From: CAZMGT01 sp964565895
GTDB taxonomy: Bacteria; Armatimonadota; Zipacnadia; UBA1398; CAZMGT01
NCBI GenBank assembly: GCA_964565895.1
Contig: CAZMGT010000031.1
Coordinates: forward strand, 1-42,063
Direction: 5' to 3'
DNA: 42,063 nucleotides
The position numbers and the translations under genes were made by a program. The notes below the pieces were generated by a model. The model was given only the letters and a program-made list of their open reading frames with translations, had not been told where the DNA came from and searched no databases. Below, piece by piece: positions 16,941 to 24,335 of the stretch (the first letter of the stretch is position 1; each line of letters starts with the position of its first letter).

Positions 16941-18140
16941 ATGGGCGGGCGGAGGGCGAGCGCGAGGACATTTGCCTTGTTACTGTGCTTGGCTGCGCTG
17001 TGTTGCAGCGCGCGGGTTAGCGGGCAAAACGTAGTCTCCGGCCTGGGGCGCACGGAGCCCGTGGGCCCGCCGGTCGCCGTCGCCGACGAGGTTGCCCAGC
17101 GGCTCGTCGCGCACTGGCCGGCGTTCGCCCCTGTTGGGAGCGAGCTCGGCCGCGAGCTTGCGCAAAGGCTTGAGGGCGAGGCGCGCGCCCTGCTTGACGC
17201 TTGGCCCCTTGCCCCGTTGGTTGTGGAGCTGGGGATCAGCGGCGAGTGGGCGGCGTTTACGCGGCCCGAGGACACCGTCCTCACCCTGTCCTGGGCATAT
17301 CCGTATCTTCAAGAAACGACGCGCAAGCGCGTGCGCGCGCTGCTTGCGGAGCAGGTAAAGCTGCTCGCCGACGCCTCCGCGCGCTATCGCGTTGACCAGG
17401 GGAGTCGGCGCGAGCCGTATCGGCTGCCCGGGTACGTTATTGCGCGAAGCAAGGGGCGCAGCGACCCGCAAAGTCCTTATGCTCTATATTGCGCCTGGGC
17501 GTATACGTGCTACGTCGAGCCTGGGGCGAGGGCAGAGGTGTGGCGAGCGGTACGGCCGCGGGCGGAGCGCGCGTGCGAGGCAAGCTTTTCGTTCGACCCC
17601 AAGCAGCCGGACGCGGCGCAGGTGCTTAACGGATATATCGCAGGGCTTTTGGGGGCGGCGCGGCTAGCGCGCGCCTGCGGCGAGGAGAGCATGGCCCGCG
17701 CGGCCACGGCGCGGCTGCGCGAGCTTTTACAGCTGCGCGCGAATTTCGAAAAGGACAACACCGTGCTCGTGGTCTCCATGCGCGGGGCCGTAGGCGGCGC
17801 TCACGCGGCGAAGGTCTCGCGGTATTTGGACCTCGTGCCCGAGCTCGGCTTGGCGCTGCGCGACCTTGTCCCCCAAGCCGCGGAGGAAAACGTAAGGACG
17901 CTCGAGCGCCGCTTTCCCGTGTGGTACTTCGCCTGGGGGGAGCGGCTTATCGGCGGCGAGAACTACATTAACCCACCGCATTTTGCGCGCGCGGTATTTT
18001 GCGCCCAGGCAATGGTTTCACGGCGATCGGGCGAGGAGCTTGCGCGGCGGCTCGATGTCCCCTGGTGCGTGGGCGACCTGTGGCACATGCAAAAGCTGGC
18101 CCTGACGCTGTGGGCGTTGGGCGGCTATCGCTGGACGTAG
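16941..18140 (+). CDS. Exported helical protein of unknown function
   Basis: A 399-residue protein with a signal peptide (RTFALLLCLAALCCSARVSG) starting at the ATG at 16941, which follows CGGAGAAG by a short spacer and lies 14 bases after the previous stop; an open extension to 16830 lies inside the previous gene and is discounted. The mature protein is almost wholly alpha-helical, with paired helices and aromatic turns (LSWAYPYLQE, YALYCAWAYTCYVEPG, ERRFPVWYFAWGERL, DLWHMQKLALTLWALGGY). This suggests an alpha/alpha-toroid fold as in some polysaccharide lyases and glycosidases. No family signature or catalytic residue is recognised. It is the last gene of the five-gene cluster. Confidence 0.65.
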   Translation: MGGRRASARTFALLLCLAALCCSARVSGQNVVSGLGRTEPVGPPVAVADEVAQRLVAHWPAFAPVGSELGRELAQRLEGEARALLDAWPLAPLVVELGISGEWAAFTRPEDTVLTLSWAYPYLQETTRKRVRALLAEQVKLLADASARYRVDQGSRREPYRLPGYVIARSKGRSDPQSPYALYCAWAYTCYVEPGARAEVWRAVRPRAERACEASFSFDPKQPDAAQVLNGYIAGLLGAARLARACGEESMARAATARLRELLQLRANFEKDNTVLVVSMRGAVGGAHAAKVSRYLDLVPELGLALRDLVPQAAEENVRTLERRFPVWYFAWGERLIGGENYINPPHFARAVFCAQAMVSRRSGEELARRLDVPWCVGDLWHMQKLALTLWALGGYRWT

Positions 18141-18163
18141 CGCCCGATAGGCGGCCGAGGGGG

Positions 18164-19771
18164 CTACTGCGCGACGCGGGCGAGAAGCACCCAGTCGCGC
18201 TCGTCCGGCGCGGAAGGGGCGACTATTCCGGAAAGCGTGCCGGGGCGGTCGAGCCACTGGCCGGTGCGCGGGTTAAACCAGCGAGCGGAAAGCGCCGGGC
18301 GCTGGGGGAGGCTAAGCTTGGCCTGGCCGCCACGGGGAAGATAAAAGACGTACAGCTCGCCTGGGCGGGCGAGGCAGAACCCACCCTCGATAAGCTCGTT
18401 GCGCGGGACCATTTCGGCCACGGGCAGAGCCTCGAAAAACTGGCGGAGGAGCTTAAGCTGCCTGGGAGCTTTGCCTGGGCCGGGCTCGCCGATGTAAAAG
18501 GCGGCGTCGTGCCAGTCGCCATAGGTGGCGTAGCCGCCGGCGAGCGCGATGGACCAGTGGCAGCGGCGGACCCAGTCCGCGTTTTGGCCGTGGCCCGGTT
18601 TGTCCGCCGCGCCCTCGTAGCCATATTCCTCGTTGACGTAGGGCTTGGGGACGCTCCAGTATTTCAGCGCCCAGGCGTTAACCTCTTGCTCTGTGCCATA
18701 TTGCTGAGTGATGATGAAGTCCGCCCAGGGCGAGTTGCTGTACCAAAAGTCGGCGTAGGCATGCGCCGAGGCCAGACGGTCGTAGGGGTCGCATTGTTTG
18801 ACGAACGCGCCCATGGTATCGCCCCACGCTTTGTCGCGATATTCGTTATGCTCGTTGCCCAGGTCCCACCACACGTTGCAAAACGCAGCGAGGCGGGCGA
18901 TGGCGTAGGCGTAAAAGCGATATTCGGCCTCGGAGAGCTTGCCGTACTCTTGGGGCAGGCGCTGCTTTTCGATGGTAAAAATGCACGTGGCCACAATTCC
19001 CCGGTCGCGCATATAGCGCACGGCACGCTCGGCGCGCCGCCAGTGCTCGACGTCAAACCGGGTAAAGTCGTAGGCGTGGGGCCGACCGAGCCATGCGGGC
19101 AGCGGATTAACCTCACCGGGCGGGGCGCCGTAGTTAGGCGCCTTCCAATCGCCCGGCTTGCCCGGGCGCTGTGCGCTACGCGGGCGGCGGTCGGTGTCGC
19201 GCGGGTAGCCGGCCAGGAGAAAGCGAATTTTGTTAAACCCGTGCTCCGCGCAGTAGTCGATCGTCGCGCGAATTTGCGCCTCGTCGTTGCTCGGGTCGAG
19301 CAGGTGGTAGGCGGTGAATCCTAGGTGATAGAACGTCTTGGCCGTGCCCTTGTAGATGAAGTGCTTGCGGTGCTCGGGGTTGACGACCACGGGGCCGGGC
19401 AGCGGGCCGGGGAGCGCGCGTAGCTCGCCGGAAAACCGCTCCTCGCCCGCCGGGTCGCGAAACGAAATGCGATATCGATAGGTCGCCGGCGCGGCCTCGG
19501 GACAAAAGCGCAGGCGAAACACCGTCCCCTCCGGCGAGTCGCAAAACCCCTGCACGGATATCGCCTGCTCGCCGGGGAGCGAGAACTCGCCGTGCAGGAC
19601 AACATCGGTAAACGGGTTTTTCGCCACGGGCTGGGCCACGCGCAGGACAAACTCGGCGACATCGTAGCGCTGCGCCTCGGCGGGAGCCTCGAGCTGAACC
19701 GTGCGCGCGAGCGCCCCCGAGCAAAGCGCAAGAGCAAGCGCGGCTAGAGCAACCGGTGTGTTATGCGCCAT
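18164..19771 (-). CDS. Exported apiosidase-like glycoside hydrolase (DUF5060-DUF4038 type)
   Basis: A 535-residue protein with a signal peptide (ALAALALALCSGALA). Residues 25-120 form an Ig-like DUF5060-type domain (YDVAEFVLRVAQP, later ATYRYRISFRDP). Residues 135-440 are the TIM barrel of the DUF4038/GH140 type: HFIYKGTAKTFYHLGFTAYHLL, then WWDLGNEHNEY with candidate acid/base Glu307, and YVNEEYGYEG with candidate nucleophile Glu381 or Glu382. A C-terminal beta domain (SARWFNPRTGQWLD) matches the collagen-binding-like domain usually attached. GH140 enzymes remove apiose from rhamnogalacturonan II, but this clade has many uncharacterised relatives. GGAGGGTG precedes the ATG. The gene converges on the five-gene cluster. 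Confidence 0.85.
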   Translation of the reverse strand: MAHNTPVALAALALALCSGALARTVQLEAPAEAQRYDVAEFVLRVAQPVAKNPFTDVVLHGEFSLPGEQAISVQGFCDSPEGTVFRLRFCPEAAPATYRYRISFRDPAGEERFSGELRALPGPLPGPVVVNPEHRKHFIYKGTAKTFYHLGFTAYHLLDPSNDEAQIRATIDYCAEHGFNKIRFLLAGYPRDTDRRPRSAQRPGKPGDWKAPNYGAPPGEVNPLPAWLGRPHAYDFTRFDVEHWRRAERAVRYMRDRGIVATCIFTIEKQRLPQEYGKLSEAEYRFYAYAIARLAAFCNVWWDLGNEHNEYRDKAWGDTMGAFVKQCDPYDRLASAHAYADFWYSNSPWADFIITQQYGTEQEVNAWALKYWSVPKPYVNEEYGYEGAADKPGHGQNADWVRRCHWSIALAGGYATYGDWHDAAFYIGEPGPGKAPRQLKLLRQFFEALPVAEMVPRNELIEGGFCLARPGELYVFYLPRGGQAKLSLPQRPALSARWFNPRTGQWLDRPGTLSGIVAPSAPDERDWVLLARVAQ

Positions 19772-19803
19772 GGGACACCCTCCTTGTTTGCGGACGGCGA
19801 GAG

Positions 19804-20310
19804 TTACGTCTGTTCCTCAAAGCGCAACTGGCTTTTGCGGTCGAGCTTCGCGAGATTCGGGATCTCATAGTGCACGCCGTTTATGTCGAGGATAACCACG
19901 CGGCCGTTGGGATAAAAGCGGATGTCGTTGCGGTCGCGGACGAAGATTTTCGCCGGCCCGCGGTCGGTCTCCACCTCAAAGCAAACGACGCCGCTTTTAG
20001 AGTCCGCGCGGACAATGCGCGTGATGCGCGGGGTGAAGTAGGCGACCTCGAGCTCTTGCTCGACGATATCGCGCGCTTCGGGGGGGAGGGCGTCGAGGTC
20101 GTCGATAATCCCCACCTCGTTGTCTGCGCCGGAGAGAACCATAATGTAGCGCCGCGGCTCGCTGAGGGGGAGCAGGCGCACAAAGCGCACCTCGCGGTGC
20201 TCCTCGTCGGGGGCGATGCGCAGGTGCACCTTGCCGAAGCTGTCGCGCGAGAAGCACAGCTTGTCCGGGGGAAGAATGCGCACTTGCTCGGCGGAGTCGC
20301 GTTCGCTCAT
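19804..20310 (-). CDS. DUF1854 family protein, partner of the ABC transporter
   Basis: A 168-residue soluble protein without signal peptide. The conserved centre (RRYIMVLSGADNEVGIIDDL, LPPEARDIVEQELEVAYFTP, IFVRDRNDIRFYPNGR, ILDINGVHYEIPN) matches DUF1854. Its start overlaps the transporter's stop by four bases (ATGA at 20307-20310), so the two are translationally coupled. Homologues next to such ABC transporters are annotated as cyanophycin-metabolism-associated in some genomes, but no cyanophycin synthetase or cyanophycinase is visible here. Function unknown; a regulatory or accessory subunit is the simplest inference. Confidence 0.85.
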   Translation of the reverse strand: MSERDSAEQVRILPPDKLCFSRDSFGKVHLRIAPDEEHREVRFVRLLPLSEPRRYIMVLSGADNEVGIIDDLDALPPEARDIVEQELEVAYFTPRITRIVRADSKSGVVCFEVETDRGPAKIFVRDRNDIRFYPNGRVVILDINGVHYEIPNLAKLDRKSQLRFEEQT

Positions 20311-22511
20311 CCGCCCACCGCCACGATCTTCGCCAGCTCGGACTGCATATCCACGAGCTTCTTAAACAGCCCCCCTTTCTCAAGAAGCTCCTCGTGCGTC
20401 CCCTCCTCGACCATCTCGCCGTTGTCCAAGACAATAAGCCGCGAGGCGTTCTTCAGCGTAGACAGCCGGTGCGCAATGGCAAACGTCGTCCGGTTGGCAA
20501 TGAGCCGCTCCATAGCCTCGCGAATGTCGCGCTCGGTTTCCGTGTCCACGGACGAGGTGGCCTCGTCGAGGATCAAGATGCGCGGGTCTTTGAGGATCGC
20601 CCGGGCGATGGAGATGCGCTGGCGCTCGCCCCCGGACAGACGCAGCCCGCGCTCGCCGACCATTGTGTCGTAGGCGTCGGGGAGGGTCATGATAAACTGA
20701 TGGGCGTTGGCCGCTTTGGCCGCGCGAATGATGTCGTAGATGCTCGCGTCGGGGTTGCCATAGGCGATGTTCTCGGCGACTGTTCCGGAGAACAAAAACG
20801 GCTCCTGCAGCACCACGCCGAGCTGGCTGCGGTAGGACTCTAACTCAATGTCGCGGATGTCCACGCCATCGATGAGGATCTGGCCCTCGTCTACATCGTA
20901 AAAGCGGCAGAGGAGGTTAATCGTGGTCGACTTGCCCGCCCCGCTCGGGCCGACGAGGCCGATCATCTCCCCCGGTTCGGCGACAAACGAAACGTTTTTG
21001 AGCACGGGCCGGCCAGGCTCGTAGCTAAACGTTACGTTGCGAAACTCCACGCGGCCCTTGATGTTGGGCAGGGGCCGGGCGCCAGGCCGGTTAACGACTT
21101 CGGGAACCATGTCCAAAACCTCGAACACGCGCTGGGCCGAGGTTACTGCGTGCTGCAGGCGGTGGCTCATTCGGCTGAGGTTTTGCAGCGGGTGGTAAAA
21201 CATCCAGAGATACTCGATAAACGCGACGAGCGTCCCCACGGTTACCGCGGAGTGGGGGTGCATCGCCTGATAGCCTCCATAGCCCCAGATGATGAGATAG
21301 CCCACCATGGTGAGCAGACCCACGCTGGGGAAGAACTTGGCGGCCATCATCCCCGCGCGCACGTTGGCCTCCATAAACTCTCGGCTGCGCTCGTCGAAAC
21401 GGCGAATCTCCTGCCTCTCCTGGGCAAACGAGCGCACCACACGCACCCCGGGGATGACATCGGCGAGCAGCGAGGTCAAGCGCGAACGCTTGCGCCACGC
21501 GCGGTGGAACACGACGTGCATCTTCTCGATAAACCACATCGTTAGCACGGCGAGGATGGGCGTGGGGAGCAGCGTGAGCAGGGCCAGGCGCCAGTTCATG
21601 AAAAACAGAATAACGCCGATGAGGAGCAGCGTAAGCCCGTCGCGCAGGGCCTCCTGCAGGCCTTCCGCGAGAAAGCGCTCAAGGTTGCCCGTATCGCGCG
21701 TTACGCGGTCCATAATCCAACCCGTTTGCTTAACGTCATAAAACGACACGGAAAGCTCTTGCAGGTGGCCGTAGAGGTCCTTGCGCAGGTCGTAGATGAT
21801 CTTCTGCCCCAGCCAGGCCACTAAGCAGCCGCGAACCACGCCGATCAGCGCGGAGACCGTCGAGACAGCGAAAATTGCGCCCACGATGATCGCCAGCAGG
21901 CGGACATCGAACTGGGGGATTACGCGGTCGATGAGGATTTTCGTAAGGTAGGGCGGGGCAAGGTCGGCAAGGGTGATACCGAGCATGAGGGCAAAGCTCA
22001 GCGCGGCCCAGGCCCAGTAGGGCTTGACGCGGGCGAGCATGCGCAGGGTGAGCCGGCGCTTGTCTACGCACCTGAGACAAACGCCGCTCCAGTGCGGAAT
22101 AGGCTGGCCGCATTTTTCGCAGCGCGCCTCGCGCCGCGCGCGCCGCGGCCGGCGCAGGCGCAGCTCCGTCGCGCCGTTGTTCTCGATGAGCTTCTGCAGC
22201 TCGGGCAGGGCGCTGTCGATCTCCCTGCTCGTCGCCCCGGTGCACCGGAACAGGGGAACGGTGCCGTTGTCCGTGCGCACCTCAACGACGCCGCTGTGCG
22301 CTGTCCCGCGTTTTTCGATCGCCGTCGCTTCGCTGAGGGGGATCTCTACGATATCCGGCTCGCCGTCTCCGTTGCAGGCGAGGCGGAGGAGGCGGCGGTC
22401 GGTGGCGATAAGCCAGTTTTGCTCGAACTGACCGTGGATGGAGACGTCGCCGGCGACGGCAAGCTTAATGTGCTCGCCGCGGTCTAGCAGCCGCTCGATG
22501 TCTTCGCGCAC
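20307..22511 (-). CDS. ABC exporter (half-transporter) with N-terminal PH-like domain and zinc ribbon
   Basis: A 734-residue type-IV ABC exporter, presumably a homodimer in the inner membrane. Residues 10-115 resemble a bacterial PH-like domain (NWLIATDRRLLRL). A zinc ribbon follows, with Cys131, Cys134, Cys145 and Cys148 (CEKCGQ, CLRC). Six transmembrane helices span about 165-440. The nucleotide-binding domain has Walker A GPSGAGKSTT at 521-530, signature LSGGERQ at 625-631, Walker B ILILDE at 645-650 and the switch histidine 681, so it should be an active ATPase. The start is uncertain: the GTG at 22511 has no RBS, the frame stays open upstream to about 22580, and a GGAGG (22568-22572, minus strand) there has no ordinary start codon behind it. 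Substrate unknown. Confidence 0.85.
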   Translation of the reverse strand: MREDIERLLDRGEHIKLAVAGDVSIHGQFEQNWLIATDRRLLRLACNGDGEPDIVEIPLSEATAIEKRGTAHSGVVEVRTDNGTVPLFRCTGATSREIDSALPELQKLIENNGATELRLRRPRRARREARCEKCGQPIPHWSGVCLRCVDKRRLTLRMLARVKPYWAWAALSFALMLGITLADLAPPYLTKILIDRVIPQFDVRLLAIIVGAIFAVSTVSALIGVVRGCLVAWLGQKIIYDLRKDLYGHLQELSVSFYDVKQTGWIMDRVTRDTGNLERFLAEGLQEALRDGLTLLLIGVILFFMNWRLALLTLLPTPILAVLTMWFIEKMHVVFHRAWRKRSRLTSLLADVIPGVRVVRSFAQERQEIRRFDERSREFMEANVRAGMMAAKFFPSVGLLTMVGYLIIWGYGGYQAMHPHSAVTVGTLVAFIEYLWMFYHPLQNLSRMSHRLQHAVTSAQRVFEVLDMVPEVVNRPGARPLPNIKGRVEFRNVTFSYEPGRPVLKNVSFVAEPGEMIGLVGPSGAGKSTTINLLCRFYDVDEGQILIDGVDIRDIELESYRSQLGVVLQEPFLFSGTVAENIAYGNPDASIYDIIRAAKAANAHQFIMTLPDAYDTMVGERGLRLSGGERQRISIARAILKDPRILILDEATSSVDTETERDIREAMERLIANRTTFAIAHRLSTLKNASRLIVLDNGEMVEEGTHEELLEKGGLFKKLVDMQSELAKIVAVGG

Positions 22512-22833
22512 GCGGTCGGGAATATCCGCGAGGGGGTCGCGGCGGCGTTCCGGCGGTTCGACTGTTTCCTCCAGGGCTGCTCACCCTAACCATGTAGCAA
22601 AGCCAAGGACAATGCGCGGCCCAAGCACCCGCGCGAGGCCCCGGCGCCTGCTGCCCTTGGCTGACGTTTAGTACTCAGCCTATTTTGTCATACGCGGGGT
22701 TCGACGCCGGTCCTTCTTTACCCTCCTCCTTGGCGCGAAAAAAGCGGGGCGACCTGAGCCGGCCGCCCGCGAGGTTATCGCTTCGGCGGGCAAGAATGCT
22801 AGCGAGACGACGCAGGGGAGGAAGTGACGGGCA

Positions 22834-24303
22834 ATGAGAGGCTGCGCGCTGGGCGCTCTCGCCGCGGCCGTGGCGGTGTGCGCTGGGCCGGCGCTGGCCG
22901 ACGCTGCGCTCGACGTTCTGCGCGGGCAGCCCCCGCCGCGGTTTGCCGCCGAGCGCACTCTCCCCCGCCTTACCATGTGGTGTGGAGCAAAGCTTTCGTT
23001 CGACGTCCGCGTGGAGCTCGCCGAAAAATGGGGCTATGCGCTTTATTTCGGCCGCACGCATAAGGGCGTGCTGAAAAAGCTTGAGGACCGGACAAGCGAG
23101 TACTCAAGGATACTGGCCCTGGCCGCGCGCGACCCCAAGCGCTATCCCTTGCACGTAATTGTCGCCCCGGCGTTTACCATTCGGGAGTACATCAACGAGC
23201 TGCCCGAGGAGACGTTTGCGCGCACTGCCGCGGGGGAGCTTGTCGGGGGCAAGCGCGTGTGGAGCCCGCTTGCGCCGGACAGCGTGTTTGAGCGCATTGC
23301 CGACGAGGAGATTAACATGCTCAAGCCCATCCTCCAGCGCGCGCCCATCGCCTACATCACCAACGGCGGGGAATATGGCTTGGGGCACGAGGGGCACAAC
23401 AGGAAGTACCTGGAGCAAGACCGGCGCGTTGTTCAGGCAAAGGGGCGAAGAAGCTGGTTTGAGTTTCTCTCGCAGGAAAAGGGGCGGCAGGAGGGGATCG
23501 TCGCCGATAGGCTGCGCGCCGCTGTGCCCGGGCGCGTTCTTTACATCTATTATCACGCCGATGGCTGCCCGCACCGCAACCGCTACCCCGGCTGGGAGCG
23601 CTGGGCGTTTGATTATAAATACGTCCGCCACGTTACCGACCTGCCGAGCAGCTCCATCTACTACGGGCACTATAACACGGGCTTCGCGGGCGAGTGCGAC
23701 ATGTTGACCATGGCGCTAAACGCGGCGGCGCAGCAGATCGCCCTGGGCGAGCCGCTTTCTTATAACTGGGTGTGCGGGGGCTGGCAGCGCGACAAGGGCT
23801 ATTGGACGAAGGAGCCGGTGGCCGACGTTGCGCGGTATATGGGGTTTTTGAAGTGCTGGTATGCAGCGGGGATGATCGGGGGGATTTCGGGATATTTTGC
23901 CTACGACCCGCCGGAGAACTGGATTGGGCAGTTTGCCGCGCACGGCCGCGTGGCCGCGCTGTTTAGCCACCTGGAGGACTTCTTGCGCAACGGCGACCTC
24001 GTCCCCGGGCCAAACAAGCACCGCTGGTCGCAGGACCTTCCCGCATATGAGCTGCCCACGGGCGACGATACGGCGCGGGCCGTGGCGCGCAAGCACCGCG
24101 AGCGCGAGGAGTGGCTCGTTGTCGCCTGGGCCGCGACGGGCGACGAGCGCACCGTGCGCGTGGAGCTTCCTGGGGCGGGAGCGGTGAAGCTTTTCGCGCG
24201 GCCGGCAGGGAGCGTATACATCGTGAAGCGCAGGGGAGCCGAGCTTTCCGCTGCCCTGGTTGACCAAGACCCGCTCCATCCCACAGCAAACTTGGCCGGC
24301 TAG
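22834..24303 (+). CDS. Exported protein of unknown function, probably TIM-barrel-like
   Basis: A 489-residue protein with a signal peptide (GALAAAVAVCAGPALADA). The middle has features of a sugar-acting barrel: conserved-looking aromatic and acidic stretches such as YITNGGEYGLGHEGHNRKYL, VLYIYYHADGCPHRN, SSSIYYGHYNTGFAGECDML and YNWVCGGWQRDKGYW. A beta-rich C-terminal domain (EEWLVVAWAATGDERTVRVE) is typical of the domain capping glycoside hydrolases. I recognise no family by sequence. GGAGGAAGTGA lies before the ATG. It is followed after 32 bases by a DUF4091 gene, so a role in glycan breakdown is inferred from context. Confidence 0.7.
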   Translation: MRGCALGALAAAVAVCAGPALADAALDVLRGQPPPRFAAERTLPRLTMWCGAKLSFDVRVELAEKWGYALYFGRTHKGVLKKLEDRTSEYSRILALAARDPKRYPLHVIVAPAFTIREYINELPEETFARTAAGELVGGKRVWSPLAPDSVFERIADEEINMLKPILQRAPIAYITNGGEYGLGHEGHNRKYLEQDRRVVQAKGRRSWFEFLSQEKGRQEGIVADRLRAAVPGRVLYIYYHADGCPHRNRYPGWERWAFDYKYVRHVTDLPSSSIYYGHYNTGFAGECDMLTMALNAAAQQIALGEPLSYNWVCGGWQRDKGYWTKEPVADVARYMGFLKCWYAAGMIGGISGYFAYDPPENWIGQFAAHGRVAALFSHLEDFLRNGDLVPGPNKHRWSQDLPAYELPTGDDTARAVARKHREREEWLVVAWAATGDERTVRVELPGAGAVKLFARPAGSVYIVKRRGAELSAALVDQDPLHPTANLAG

Positions 24304-24335
24304 CGCTGCCAAAGGCGCGGCGCAGGAGGTGGGCG

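Noticed and set aside
17999..19324. Plus-strand frame of 441 codons opposite the apiosidase-like gene
   Set aside because: The minus-strand gene has signal peptide, RBS and catalytic motifs; this frame has none and is its mirror.
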